A stretch of DNA of 45,810 nt, from contig JBBQSD010000041.1 of assembly GCA_038214135.1 (NCBI GenBank), positions 1-45,810 of the forward strand, given 5' to 3'. The translations under genes and the position numbers were made by a program. This document shows, piece after piece, positions 7,534 to 16,971 of the stretch. Each line of letters opens with the position of its first letter. Positions within the stretch are counted from its first letter, which is position 1. The notes below the pieces were generated by a model. The model saw only the letters and a program-made list of their open reading frames with translations. It was not told the origin of the DNA and searched no databases. This stretch comes from JANLSE01 sp038214135 (GTDB lineage: Bacteria; Chloroflexota; Chloroflexia; Chloroflexales; Roseiflexaceae).

Positions 7534-9405
7534 TCACACTTGCCACAACCGCACCGTTCGATCATCGCCAGCGCTGGCAAGGGTGCGGCCATCTGGGCTA
7601 AACGCCACGCTCTTGACGAAATCGGTATGTTCTTTGAGCGTATTCATGAGCTCGCCATCGCTGGTGCGCCACAATCGGATGGTATTATCCCAATGGCCGC
7701 TCGCAATCGTCTGCGAATCTGGGCTAAATGCAACTGTTCCGCCAGCACCACACAGATCTGCGGATGTTAGTGTCAGACATGTGCTGCCATCCTGTACCCG
7801 CCAGACCCGTACCGTTTTGTCGCCACTGGCGCTGGCTAGCATTTGCCCATTCGGGCTCCATGTCACACTATTGATATTGCCCGTATGGCCATCGAGCGTC
7901 CGCACCAATCGGCCATCTTCTGGCCGCCAGATTCGCACAGAACGGTCGAGTGGGATTGTGCCACTACCACCGCCACTGGCAATCAATTTCCCATCTGGGC
8001 TCCAGGCAATCGCATGAACAACCTGGGTATGGCCATAGAATGTGCGCAGTTGTCGGCCATCCGATGTGCGCCATAGTCGTACAGTCGTATCATTCGCAGC
8101 GCTGGCAATTGTCTTGCCATCTGGGCTGAATGCAACACTGGTGATCGCATCAGAATGCCCGCGCAGCACAGTCATGCTGCTTGCATCAGCAACACGCCAC
8201 ACCCAAATCTGGCTGTCGTTTCCGCCAACCGCAATCAGTTCACCATCTGGGCTGAATGCAACGGCATTGGCGCTATTCATGAAGCCGCGTAGTTCGAGCA
8301 TTCGTACAAGCCGGCCATCGGCGGCATCCCAGAGCCGTACCGTCTGATCTGAACCACCGCTGGCAATCAACTTCCCGTCAGGGCTCCAGGCGACACTCCA
8401 CACGAAACTGGTGTGCCCCTCAAGTGTTTGGCGCAAACGGGCTGGTGGGAATATTTGCGGTGTTGCTAGCACAATAGGATTGAGTGGCGCTGTTATTGGA
8501 ACGGATGCGCCAAGCAGGTTCGCACGCATTACAGCAGCATTCGCAAACCGATTATCGGGCCGTAGTGCCATCGCAGTCTGAATTGCCGTCGAGACATGAT
8601 CCGAAATATGTTTATTAAGTGTTTGTGGGTGTTTCAGGGGATCGACTTCAGCAGAGATACGCTCGGTGGCCGTCGGTGCTTTCTCTGCTGTCAACAGATG
8701 ATAGAGCGTTGCCCCAAGGCTGTATAGATCGGTGCGTGGTCCTGTACCCGTGCCATCACCCCATTGTTCTGGCGGGGCATAGGCCGGTGTCAACCCACGG
8801 CGCGAATGGCGGGTCGCTTCCTCACCCTGTTTCAGCAGCCCGAAATCGACCAACTTGATCAATCCGGCGGGAGTAACGCGGATATTGGCGGGTTTGACAT
8901 CGCGATGAATAATCGTTGGTGTCTGTTGATGTAAATACCCAAGCACATCACAGAGCTGAACAGCATAGCCAAGCACCTGCGGCTCGGCCAATGGGCTGCG
9001 CTGGCGTTGTAGCACCTGTTCGAGGCTCTGGCCGGGAACAAATTCCATCACCAGATAGCCATTTTCGTCGGCCTCGAAGGTATCGAAGTAGCGCGGGAGA
9101 TTGGGATGCTGCAACTTTGCCAGCAGATCAAACTCTTCGGCGAATGAACGAATGCTCTGGGGATCGAACGATTCCTTCAGCGCAACTTTGACTGATGGCA
9201 TCCGCACGACTTGAGCCTTATAGACGGCACCAAAGGCACCATAGCCAATAATGCCCAGAATGTCATAGTCGCCAACCCGCTGGCCAGGATCATGAAGCTC
9301 AAGCGCATAGCGCAGCGCTTTTCCACAACGGCGGCAGCGTACTGCCTCGTTGGGATTATCGGCATGGCAGCCGGTACTGGATCGAAGATCAAGACATATA
9401 CGCAT
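7534..9405 (-). CDS. Serine/threonine protein kinase with C-terminal WD40 propeller
   Basis: This 623-residue protein begins with a possible zinc-binding segment (cysteines C-x8-C-x10-C-x2-C, residues 4-27). A Hanks-type kinase domain follows (about 45-300), with glycine loop IGYGAFGAVYKA, catalytic HRDVKPANI, DFG and APPEQW. After a short proline-rich linker, seven WD40 repeats (about 330-623) end in the usual VRLW-type strands, enough for one complete beta-propeller. No transmembrane segment is evident, so it is probably cytosolic, with the propeller recruiting or sensing partners. Such fusions are common in Chloroflexota, Cyanobacteria and Planctomycetes. The ATG has no clear Shine-Dalgarno sequence. 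Its substrate is unknown. Confidence 0.92.
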   Translation of the reverse strand: MRICLDLRSSTGCHADNPNEAVRCRRCGKALRYALELHDPGQRVGDYDILGIIGYGAFGAVYKAQVVRMPSVKVALKESFDPQSIRSFAEEFDLLAKLQHPNLPRYFDTFEADENGYLVMEFVPGQSLEQVLQRQRSPLAEPQVLGYAVQLCDVLGYLHQQTPTIIHRDVKPANIRVTPAGLIKLVDFGLLKQGEEATRHSRRGLTPAYAPPEQWGDGTGTGPRTDLYSLGATLYHLLTAEKAPTATERISAEVDPLKHPQTLNKHISDHVSTAIQTAMALRPDNRFANAAVMRANLLGASVPITAPLNPIVLATPQIFPPARLRQTLEGHTSFVWSVAWSPDGKLIASGGSDQTVRLWDAADGRLVRMLELRGFMNSANAVAFSPDGELIAVGGNDSQIWVWRVADASSMTVLRGHSDAITSVAFSPDGKTIASAANDTTVRLWRTSDGRQLRTFYGHTQVVHAIAWSPDGKLIASGGGSGTIPLDRSVRIWRPEDGRLVRTLDGHTGNINSVTWSPNGQMLASASGDKTVRVWRVQDGSTCLTLTSADLCGAGGTVAFSPDSQTIASGHWDNTIRLWRTSDGELMNTLKEHTDFVKSVAFSPDGRTLASAGDDRTVRLWQV

Positions 9406-9537
9406 TGCAACAACCGTTCACCAAATCCTTACTAATTGCATTGTACAGTGTGACCCGTACCAGAATCGGTAGCATTTCAGAAGCGACTTGTTGGAAGTCT
9501 GGAACACATCATGGTATTTACGTAGTATTGTCGTAGA

Positions 9538-11208
9538 TTACATCATGGCAATTGCCGCAATCCAGCCAGCAACTAGCAGTACCCCAAATTGCAGGTGTAA
9601 TCGGGCTGTCTGGCGCAGTACGGGTTGAAGCTCGCGTGGTTCGGTTTCGGTTGCCGCGATGCGCATCAGCTTGAATGCTAATGGCAGGGTGATCAGGCTG
9701 ATCAGCGTCCACCAGGGTGTATAGCCAAGTAGGACGACAAGCACAAGCGAAAGGTAGGTTCCGCCGACCAGCACATAGTATTCGATCCGCGCCCCAGAAC
9801 GGCCAAACATCGTCGCCAGAGTTCGTTTGCCAGCCTGCCGATCAATATCCATATCGCGCAGATTGTTGGCATGCAGAATTGCAGCGACCAGGAATCCAAC
9901 TGGTAACGATGCTAGCACAACCGGGAGTGTGACGGCACGCGCCTGAACATAGTATGAGCCGACAACCATCACCGGGCCCATAAAGATGAACACTGCTATT
10001 TCACCAAGGCCGACATACGCCAGCGCGAACGGTCCAGCAGTATAGAACCATCCCGTCGCTACACTCAACAGCCCAAGCCACAGAATGAATTGGCCAGCGA
10101 CACTCACAAGATAGAGGCCAATAGCAGAACCGATTGCAAAGCAGATCAGCGCTGCAATCAGAACCTGATTGGGGCGCAGATCGCCACGCTTGAGTGCGCC
10201 ACTAATCCCATAGTGCTGGATTTTATCAAGGCCCTTGCGGTCGTCATAATATTCATTGGCCAGGTTGGTACCTGCCTGAATCAGAATAGAGCCGATCAGC
10301 GTGAGGAATAATAACCACCAATCGAGTTTGCCTTCATTCGCGGCAATCGCTGCACCCAAGGCAACCGGAATAACGGCTGCGGTATAGCTCCAGGGCCGAA
10401 AGGTTGGCCACCAGATATGGAATTGCTGTCGCATACGAACCTCTCTGACACGTCCAGCTGGCCTGCGCCATGGCACAAGCAGCAATTCTACTTCATCCAG
10501 AACGAGCGTGACCAACCAGCCAACCAACGCAATTGCTATCAGCCCTGCCAGCATGCGATCAATAGCGTAGATTTCATATGATTGCCAGATCAGATGGCCA
10601 ATACCCTCATTCGCGCCAACGAATTCAACACCAACGATCAGGGTCAGTGCGAAACCCATGCCAAGCTTGAGGCTCTCCATAATGCCAGGTAAACTGCCAG
10701 GCAGCGCGACTGTCCAGAATAGTTCGCGCCTCTGCGCACCAAAGCTGCGGGCCACCTCAAAATATTTGGGATCGACTTGTGAAACACTCGCGGCAACATT
10801 CAGAACCACCAGAAAGAAGACGCTGACCGCAATTGTGACGATCTTGCTGGCTTCACCAATCCCCAATGCCACAATGATCAGGGGTAGTAGCGCAATTTTC
10901 GGGATCGGGTAGATCGCTGCTGCCAGCGGCCGTACAAAAGCTCGGATTGGCGGGCTAATGCCCATCAACAACCCAACAACAATCGCTGGCAGGCCGCCAA
11001 GTAAAAATCCTAAGCCAACCCGCGTCAGGCTAATAGCCACATCCGCGCCAAGTTGCCCGCTTGCGGTCAGCGTTGCAAGAGTGACGAATATTTCTGAGGG
11101 TGCCGGGTAGAAAACTCGGTTCAACCAGCCGAGGGCAACGGCTAGTTCCCACAAGCCCAACAGTAGGAGTGGCGATAGAATGGAGAGCCAGCGTGTTCGG
11201 TTCAGCAT
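9538..11208 (-). CDS. Fusion: ABC transporter permease (SsuC/TauC type) and MenA/UbiA prenyltransferase
   Basis: One uninterrupted 556-codon frame joins two families. Residues 1-258 form a BPD_transp_1 permease with about six membrane segments and the EAA-like loop RSFGAQRRELFWTVALPGSLP. Residues 259-556 form a UbiA-family prenyltransferase starting MRQQFHIWWPTFRPWSY. It has both Asp-rich motifs, NLANEYYDDRKGLDK and NNLRDMDIDRQAGKR, as in 1,4-dihydroxy-2-naphthoate prenyltransferase (MenA) of menaquinone synthesis. There is no linker, and each half has normal full length. An internal ATG at 10434 is preceded by AGAGAGG five bases away, so MenA could also be made separately. The gene is last in an operon with the ATPase (1-base gap) and the binding protein. 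Either the native permease stop was lost or this is a one-base sequence artefact. Confidence 0.88.
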   Translation of the reverse strand: MLNRTRWLSILSPLLLLGLWELAVALGWLNRVFYPAPSEIFVTLATLTASGQLGADVAISLTRVGLGFLLGGLPAIVVGLLMGISPPIRAFVRPLAAAIYPIPKIALLPLIIVALGIGEASKIVTIAVSVFFLVVLNVAASVSQVDPKYFEVARSFGAQRRELFWTVALPGSLPGIMESLKLGMGFALTLIVGVEFVGANEGIGHLIWQSYEIYAIDRMLAGLIAIALVGWLVTLVLDEVELLLVPWRRPAGRVREVRMRQQFHIWWPTFRPWSYTAAVIPVALGAAIAANEGKLDWWLLFLTLIGSILIQAGTNLANEYYDDRKGLDKIQHYGISGALKRGDLRPNQVLIAALICFAIGSAIGLYLVSVAGQFILWLGLLSVATGWFYTAGPFALAYVGLGEIAVFIFMGPVMVVGSYYVQARAVTLPVVLASLPVGFLVAAILHANNLRDMDIDRQAGKRTLATMFGRSGARIEYYVLVGGTYLSLVLVVLLGYTPWWTLISLITLPLAFKLMRIAATETEPRELQPVLRQTARLHLQFGVLLVAGWIAAIAMM

Positions 11209-11209
11209 A

Positions 11210-12013
11210 TTACACGGCTACTTCCTCGGTACGTGCCCGCTGAACCTGATCGCGGAGTGCCTCCCAAACCTGGCCATAGAGCGCGCCAAAGCGTGGCTCA
11301 CTACGCAAGGTAGCCGCATCGCGTGGCCGCTCGAATGGTATATCAACCGTGTGAATGATCTGCCCAGGCCGCGCCGACATCACATATACCCGATCCCCAA
11401 GTGTCAGTGCTTCATCGATGCTATGGGTGACGAACAGCACCGTTTTTGCGTTCTGTTCCCATTGTTCAAGCAGGGTTTGTTGAAGAATAAGGCGTGTTTG
11501 CGCATCAAGCGCTCCGAATGGCTCATCCATCAGCAGCACTTCTGGATTATAGGCGAATGCGCGTGCCAACCCGACGCGCTGCTGCATGCCGCCCGAGAGT
11601 TGGGCAGGATAGGCATCCGCAAAGCGTTCCAAGCCAATTGCACTAATCCAATGCTGGGCCGTCGCAGTTCGCTCAGCCATTGCGATTCCACGCATTTGTA
11701 GGCCATAGGCAATATTCTGTGTCACCGTCATCCAGGGGAATAATCCGGCACCCTGAAAGACCATCCCAAACTGTGGGCGATCCGGGTCATCCGCGTGAAT
11801 GGTATAGGCGCCACTCTGTGCCTGTTCCAAGCCAGCCAGCACACGCAGCAGGGTTGTCTTCCCACAACCACTTGGCCCGACGATCACGGCCAGTTCACGA
11901 TCAGCGACCCTGAGCGATAGATCGCTCAGGGCCTCCACCGAACCGGAACGGGCCGCAAAGCTCACCCGCAGATTCTGAATATCGATCTTCGGTTGCGCTA
12001 CCGGCAGCGTCAT
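11210..12013 (-). CDS. ABC transporter ATP-binding protein (SsuB/TauB/NitT family)
   Basis: This 267-residue nucleotide-binding protein of the nitrate/sulfonate/taurine-type importers has Walker A GPSGCGKTTLLR, Q-loop FQGAGLFPW, signature LSGGMQQRVGLARAFA, Walker B VLLMDEPFGALD and H-loop FVTHSIDEAL. It should energise the permease half of the downstream fusion protein. Its first codons overlap the binding-protein gene by 4 bp (ATGA), and its stop lies one base before the fusion gene, so translation is probably coupled. The substrate cannot be read from this subunit. Confidence 0.93.
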   Translation of the reverse strand: MTLPVAQPKIDIQNLRVSFAARSGSVEALSDLSLRVADRELAVIVGPSGCGKTTLLRVLAGLEQAQSGAYTIHADDPDRPQFGMVFQGAGLFPWMTVTQNIAYGLQMRGIAMAERTATAQHWISAIGLERFADAYPAQLSGGMQQRVGLARAFAYNPEVLLMDEPFGALDAQTRLILQQTLLEQWEQNAKTVLFVTHSIDEALTLGDRVYVMSARPGQIIHTVDIPFERPRDAATLRSEPRFGALYGQVWEALRDQVQRARTEEVAV

Positions 12014-13062
12014 TTTGTTGCGTCCAGCTCCTTGGCCGCTTCTGCCGCGAGGGTTGTATTGACGAACTTGGTTACATCGAGTGGTTGCTTGAATTCGAGC
12101 AACCCACGCGACATAAAATAATCCTGCAGCGTGTTCAGATTGGCGATAGGCACAACGCCATTTGGATCATACTGGGCAGGTGAGGCGCGTAGCACAACTG
12201 CAGCAGGGACTTTGGTATATTTCTCGATAATCGCAGCGATTTCGGGCGACATATACTTGCCTTGCAGATCGCGGCAGGCTCGCAGATAGGCCCGCAAAAA
12301 ACCCTTGGCGACTTCTGGTTTCTCCGTCAGCAGTTTATCGCCCATGTACAGGTATGTTGCATAGAAGCCATCAATAAAATCATTCGAGAGGATCGCAACG
12401 ATGCCCTTATCCATGTTGATCGTCGCCAATGGCTCACCAAGGATGGCCGCATCAAGCGAACCACTCTCAAGCGCAGCCGGAACCTGCGCGAAGGAAACTG
12501 TCGTCACCTGCACATCATTGATTGTCAGCCCACCCTTGGCCAGTGCCTGAGCCAGCCAGTATTCTGTGGCAGCGCCAGTTGCATTGATCGCAACCTTCTT
12601 GCCCTTCAGATCGGCAATACTCTTGAACTCGCCGGTGCGTTTTGCACTAATTACCAATGGGCTAGTGAGTGGTGCCTTCTCACTGTGCATCGGAGCCACA
12701 ATCGTAAATTTGACCCCGCGAGATGCAGCATTGAACAGCCCTGCACCTGCACCACCAAGCGATGCATCGAAGTTGCCTGCTGCTAGTTGAACGACTGCTT
12801 CACTACCGCCCTGGATTGCCGTCGACTCGATTTTGATGCCCTCGGCTGCGAAATAGCCACGCTCAATGCCAACATACAGCGGCGCATAGATCATCACCGG
12901 AACATATCCAAGCCGAATGGTCGTTTCACCAGCTGGTTGAGCCGCAGCCGTGGTTGGTACAGCCGCTGGGGCCGTGGTTGGTGCGGAACCGCCACATGCC
13001 GCAAGCAGAGCAAGGGTCAGCAATAGCGACGCTGCCAATCGAGAAATCCTGCTCGGACTCAT
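12010..13062 (-). CDS. ABC transporter substrate-binding lipoprotein (NMT1/SsuA-like)
   Basis: This 350-residue extracytoplasmic binding protein begins with a lipoprotein signal (hydrophobic LLLTLALLAAC, lipidated Cys at about 23) and a Thr/Ala/Pro-rich linker. The NMT1-like periplasmic-binding fold follows, with IRLGYVPVMIYAPLYVGIERGYF, GGSEAVVQLAAGNFD and DLKGKKVAINATGAATEYW. The family includes binders of sulfonates, nitrate, thiamine precursors and other small organic ions. The ligand here is unknown. AAGGAAGG lies six bases before the start. It is the first gene of the operon leading to the permease-MenA fusion, which makes a quinone-pathway ligand conceivable but unproven. Confidence 0.9.
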   Translation of the reverse strand: MSPSRISRLAASLLLTLALLAACGGSAPTTAPAAVPTTAAAQPAGETTIRLGYVPVMIYAPLYVGIERGYFAAEGIKIESTAIQGGSEAVVQLAAGNFDASLGGAGAGLFNAASRGVKFTIVAPMHSEKAPLTSPLVISAKRTGEFKSIADLKGKKVAINATGAATEYWLAQALAKGGLTINDVQVTTVSFAQVPAALESGSLDAAILGEPLATINMDKGIVAILSNDFIDGFYATYLYMGDKLLTEKPEVAKGFLRAYLRACRDLQGKYMSPEIAAIIEKYTKVPAAVVLRASPAQYDPNGVVPIANLNTLQDYFMSRGLLEFKQPLDVTKFVNTTLAAEAAKELDATK

Positions 13063-13097
13063 CGCAAACCTTCCTTATCAATAAACGCATAGTTCAG

Positions 13098-13125
13098 ATT
13101 GTACCAAAATTCACAAGAATTGCAA
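13098..13125 (-). promoter_or_regulatory. Promoter of the ABC/MenA operon
   Basis: On the minus strand, TTGCAA (13120-13125) and TACAAT (13098-13103) are 16 bp apart, upstream of the binding-protein start at 13062. A plus-strand TACAAT at 13153-13158 may be the -10 box of divergent ligA, but no good -35 box pairs with it. Confidence 0.55.
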
Positions 13126-13210
13126 GCGCTCCTTGCTAGCGCTCAGACGTGCTACAATAGAGCGTCTCTGAAGTGGCTTTGGGGAGTTACTGTAATAATC
13201 GGAGCGAGCG

Positions 13211-15331
13211 ATGTCGAATGAGAATCCGTCCGAGCGAGCTGTGCAACTGCGCGAGCAGCTTTGGACGCATAACTATCGCTACCATGTAATGGATGACCCA
13301 ATCATCAGTGATGCTGAATACGATGCGCTGATGCGTGAACTCCGCGCAATTGAGGAGTCACATCCAGAACTGATTGTGCCCGATTCGCCAACGCGCCGTG
13401 TTGGCGGGGCCGCATCGGATAAGTTTGCCAAAGTGCGCCATCCTGTGGCGATGCTCTCACTCGGCAATGGTTTCGACGAAACAGATGTGCGTACCTGGCG
13501 CGAGCGGGTATTCCGATTGTTGGGCGAAGCAACAGCGCTTTCGTTTACGGTTGAGCCAAAGATTGATGGCCTGGCAATCGCGCTGACATATGAGCAGGGC
13601 CGTTTGGTGCGCGGCGCAACCCGTGGCGATGGTGAAATCGGCGAGGATGTGACGGCCAATCTGCGAACAATCGCGAGTATTCCGCTGGCATTACATGCGC
13701 CAACCAGCGGCGATTCTGCCTCCCCGCTTGCTCAGATTCCAGCATCAATCGAGGTGCGTGGCGAAGTCTATATGCGGCTGGATGCCTTCGAGCAATTAAA
13801 CAAACGCCTGGCCGCTACTGGCGAGCGGGTTGCTGCCAACCCCCGCAATGCTGCCGCTGGATCGTTACGCCAGAAGGATCCTGGCATTACCGCAGCGCGC
13901 CCGCTGCGTTTCTTTGCCTATGCGGTTGGCCCATTCAATGGCATTGAACTGCGCTCGCAATGGGAAACGCTACAGATGTTGCGCCAGTTTGGCTTCCCAA
14001 TCAATCGCGATGCCAGGCGCTTTGAGGATTTCGAGCAGGCAATTGTATACTGCCGCGAATGGATGCAGCGGCGCAATGTGCTTGAATATGAGGTCGATGG
14101 TGTAGTGCTGAAAATCGATAGTTTCGCCCACCAGCGCGAATTGGGAGTGGTTGGCCGCGATCCACGTTGGGCCATTGCCTGGAAATTCCCTGCTCGTGAA
14201 ACCACCAGCCGCTTGCTAGAAATTGTTGTGAATGTTGGCCGCACCGGTGTGATCACGCCCAATGCCGTGATTGAACCAGTCAATCTTGGCGGTGTGACGG
14301 TTCGCAATGCCAGTTTACACAATGCCGATTATATTCACGAGCGCGATATTCGGGTCGGCGATTATGTCACTGTCAAGCGCGCAGGTGATGTGATTCCCTA
14401 TATTATTGGGCCAATTGTGGATCGGCGCGATGGCAGCGAACAGATCTGGCACATGCCAGCAACCTGCCCTGCCTGCGGTGCAGCACTCGAACGAGCCGCG
14501 GGTGAATCGGCCTATCGCTGTATCAATGTGTCGGGATGCCCAGCTCAGTTGATCCGCCGGGTTGAGTATTTTGTCTCACGTGGGGCCATGGATATTGCTG
14601 GCATTGGCGAGAAACAGGCCGAGTTCTTTGTTGAACATGGGCTGATCAGTGATGTCGCCGATCTGTATGTGTTGACTGCCGAGCATTTGCGCGATTTGGA
14701 TGGCTATGGTGCCAAAAAGATCACCAATCTGTTGGCAGCAATTGAGCAATCGAAACAGCGCCCATTGATGCGCGTGATCATTGCACTTGGGATTCGCTTC
14801 GTTGGCGAGGTTGTCGCACAATTGCTTGCACAGCGGTTCGGATCATTCGAGGCACTTATGGCTGCAACAGAAGAACATATCGATGATATTGATGGGATCG
14901 GGCCAGAGATTGCATCCAGTGTAGCAGCATATTTCCGCGATCCAGTCAACCGTGCATTGGTCGCAAAACTCGCCGCTGTCGGGGTGCGCAGCGAGGCCGC
15001 AGCAGCAGCGCCGCCACGTGGCGAACAATTGACCAATAAAACATTTGTGATCACTGGAACACTGCCAGGGATGTCACGCGAGCAGGCAGCAGAATTGATC
15101 AGCGCCTATGGTGGTAAAGTAACCGGCAGCGTCACCAAGAAAACGAGTTACCTTCTGGCAGGCAGTGATCCAGGCGGAACAAAGTATACAAAGGCGGTTG
15201 AATTGGGTGTTCCCGTGCTGGATGAAGCGGGATTGCTGGCATTGATCGGAGCGCCATCAGCGATAGGTGATCTATCTAGTCGAGAAATACAATTGCCTGA
15301 TACTCCAGGACAGATGACATTCGATGTATAA
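13211..15331 (+). CDS. ligA: NAD-dependent DNA ligase LigA
   Basis: This 706-residue enzyme seals DNA nicks using NAD+. The Ia domain (YRYHVMDDP, about residues 22-30) is followed by the adenylation domain with the nucleophile K117 in EPKIDGLAI. An OB fold, a Cys4 zinc finger (CPACG...CINVSGCP, about 420-445), a helix-hairpin-helix region (GIGEKQAEFF, DGYGAKKI, DGIGPEIA) and a C-terminal BRCT domain (NKTFVITGTLPGMSREQA) complete the usual bacterial order. The length is slightly above the usual 670. GGAG precedes the ATG. The next gene starts 18 bases after the stop and may be co-transcribed. Confidence 0.97.
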   Translation: MSNENPSERAVQLREQLWTHNYRYHVMDDPIISDAEYDALMRELRAIEESHPELIVPDSPTRRVGGAASDKFAKVRHPVAMLSLGNGFDETDVRTWRERVFRLLGEATALSFTVEPKIDGLAIALTYEQGRLVRGATRGDGEIGEDVTANLRTIASIPLALHAPTSGDSASPLAQIPASIEVRGEVYMRLDAFEQLNKRLAATGERVAANPRNAAAGSLRQKDPGITAARPLRFFAYAVGPFNGIELRSQWETLQMLRQFGFPINRDARRFEDFEQAIVYCREWMQRRNVLEYEVDGVVLKIDSFAHQRELGVVGRDPRWAIAWKFPARETTSRLLEIVVNVGRTGVITPNAVIEPVNLGGVTVRNASLHNADYIHERDIRVGDYVTVKRAGDVIPYIIGPIVDRRDGSEQIWHMPATCPACGAALERAAGESAYRCINVSGCPAQLIRRVEYFVSRGAMDIAGIGEKQAEFFVEHGLISDVADLYVLTAEHLRDLDGYGAKKITNLLAAIEQSKQRPLMRVIIALGIRFVGEVVAQLLAQRFGSFEALMAATEEHIDDIDGIGPEIASSVAAYFRDPVNRALVAKLAAVGVRSEAAAAAPPRGEQLTNKTFVITGTLPGMSREQAAELISAYGGKVTGSVTKKTSYLLAGSDPGGTKYTKAVELGVPVLDEAGLLALIGAPSAIGDLSSREIQLPDTPGQMTFDV

Positions 15332-15349
15332 GTTTAATGGATAAGACCT

Positions 15350-16333
15350 ATGGCACTGATCACCTGGATGAGTCAAATATTCTATGATCCACTCTCGCGT
15401 GCGCTTGCGCCATTGGCCGATGGCTTCCTGCGGAGGGCAATGCTGCGCCTTGGTGTTGCAGAATGCCAGTTGCGCCTCAATGGCATTCTGGTGCATTATT
15501 ACTATCGGCCTGCACTCCGGCAGCGGGTGAGCCGGCGAAGGCGGATGCTATCAGTTGTTGGGCGAGCCATGCTGGGCCAACGCCATACGCTGCGTCCAAC
15601 GCCGATCCTCCTTATTCATGGGTTGGGTGATAATGCGCTTACCTGGACATTCGTACTAGAATTGTTAGCTCCTGATCGTGATATCTACGCGATAGATCTG
15701 CCTGGTTATGGTTTTTCTGGCCTTCCCAATGGCCAATTATTTGCTAGTATGGATCAGATGCGCAGCGTGCTCGAATCATTCCTTCAGGAGGTTATTAAGC
15801 GGCCCACCATCGTGGTTGGCAATTCCATGGGCGGCTGGTTGGCTGTGCGAATGGCCCATTCTGTCCCGCAATTCGTTCGCGAAATCGTGTTGATCAACCC
15901 TGGTGGGGCCATGCTGGATGGCCGTGCTTCCTGGGAATCATTCCTTGCAACGGTCGCGGTGCCGGATCTCAAAACGACACGGCAGGTCATCCAGCAGGTG
16001 CTTGGATTTATTCCAGCAATATTCGTTTATATTGGTTTACGCAGCATTCAGGCGCGCTTCCAACATCAGGTGGTTCGATCATTTGTCGAACATGCGGATG
16101 AGCGAGATTTCCTGGCACCCGAGGAGTTGCAGCACATTTCGGTACGTACAGCACTTGTGTGGGGCCTTGGTGACCACTTCCTTCCAGCAGGCTCACTTGA
16201 GTTTTTTCGGGCAAACCTTATTGACCAACCGATGCTGCTGATCCAGCGCTGTGGCCATTTACCGCAGCGCGAACGACCATTGCTGGTTGCACGTTTCCTG
16301 GATGCAGAAGCTGCCCGAGCAGATATAGCGTAA
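15350..16333 (+). CDS. Alpha/beta hydrolase
   Basis: This 327-residue protein has an alpha/beta-hydrolase fold from about residue 80. The oxyanion-region motif is LIHGLGDN, the nucleophile elbow GNSMGG supplies the serine, WGLGDHFLP the likely aspartate, and CGHLPQRERP the histidine, so the catalytic triad looks complete. The first 75 residues are basic and not part of the core. The natural substrate is unknown; esterase, lipase or C-C hydrolase activity are all possible. It lies close behind ligA without functional implication. Confidence 0.88.
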   Translation: MALITWMSQIFYDPLSRALAPLADGFLRRAMLRLGVAECQLRLNGILVHYYYRPALRQRVSRRRRMLSVVGRAMLGQRHTLRPTPILLIHGLGDNALTWTFVLELLAPDRDIYAIDLPGYGFSGLPNGQLFASMDQMRSVLESFLQEVIKRPTIVVGNSMGGWLAVRMAHSVPQFVREIVLINPGGAMLDGRASWESFLATVAVPDLKTTRQVIQQVLGFIPAIFVYIGLRSIQARFQHQVVRSFVEHADERDFLAPEELQHISVRTALVWGLGDHFLPAGSLEFFRANLIDQPMLLIQRCGHLPQRERPLLVARFLDAEAARADIA

Positions 16334-16338
16334 GCCCT

Positions 16339-16366
16339 TTGCATTTATCCGCTGCCGTGTTACAAT
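16339..16366 (+). promoter_or_regulatory. Promoter of the XRE-family gene
   Basis: TTGCAT (16339-16344) and TACAAT (16361-16366) are separated by 16 bp, in the short gap before the regulator gene. Confidence 0.6.
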
Positions 16367-16410
16367 AAAACGAATACATCGCGGAGACATACCCAAGGAG
16401 AGTTATCCGC

Positions 16411-16734
16411 ATGAGCGATCTACAACCGAAGGCCAAGCGTCGGAATCAGGTGAAATATTCCTGGAATCCCGATATGATTCGTGCGCTGCGCGAACACATG
16501 AGCCTCACCCAGCGCGAGTTGGCTGATCAGCTCGAAGTTCGCCAGCAGACGATTAGTGAATGGGAAACTGGCCTGCATACACCACACCGTTCGACACAGA
16601 AGACCTTAAATATGGTCGCTGAACGCGCCGGGTTTGAATATAATGAACAACCAGGCGCAGAACAACCACCTGGCGATGGCGCGATTGGCACATATGTCAA
16701 TGATGCGCCAATTGTTGCCGACAGTTCATCGTAG
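16411..16734 (+). CDS. Small XRE/Cro-family DNA-binding protein
   Basis: This 107-residue protein has a single helix-turn-helix domain (about residues 19-72). The sequence LTQRELADQLEVRQQTISEWE is the classic HTH_3 pattern: helix 2 (RELADQL), turn (EV) and recognition helix (RQQTISEWE). The N-terminus is basic and the tail is acidic and proline-rich. AAGGAG precedes the ATG. It has its own promoter and no partner toxin or phage gene nearby, so it is probably a stand-alone transcription factor; the target is unknown. Confidence 0.85.
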   Translation: MSDLQPKAKRRNQVKYSWNPDMIRALREHMSLTQRELADQLEVRQQTISEWETGLHTPHRSTQKTLNMVAERAGFEYNEQPGAEQPPGDGAIGTYVNDAPIVADSSS

Positions 16735-16843
16735 CGTTCCTCGTCATCGCCGGCCATCGAAAGCACCAGGATGCCACGAATTAAATGTTGGTACCCCGGT
16801 GTTTTTGTGTCTGTGTCGTACGATGGCACCATTTTCGCGTAGT

Positions 16844-16913
16844 GGGCGAACCTTGTGTTCGCCTATGTTGGTCGTCATCGTGCAACCTTGGTGGGCGAAC
16901 ACGAGGTTCGCCC
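16844..16913. repeat. GGGCGAAC...GTTCGCCC palindrome pair
   Basis: Two inverted repeats lie in the 237-bp gap between the XRE and secreted-protein genes: GGCGAAC(5 nt)GTTCGCC at 16845-16863 and GGGCGAAC(5 nt)GTTCGCCC at 16893-16913. They belong to the same family as the elements at 32932-32973 and 43511-43531. Nothing else was recognised in this gap. Confidence 0.8.
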
Positions 16914-16971
16914 CTCCACAAGGATGATTTCATGGATCGCCTATCGTTCGGTTGTGTGAAAGGAATATGTC

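Noticed and set aside
16844..16913. Possible CRISPR repeats
   Set aside because: The repeats are short palindromes without regular spacing or unique spacers, and no cas genes are present.
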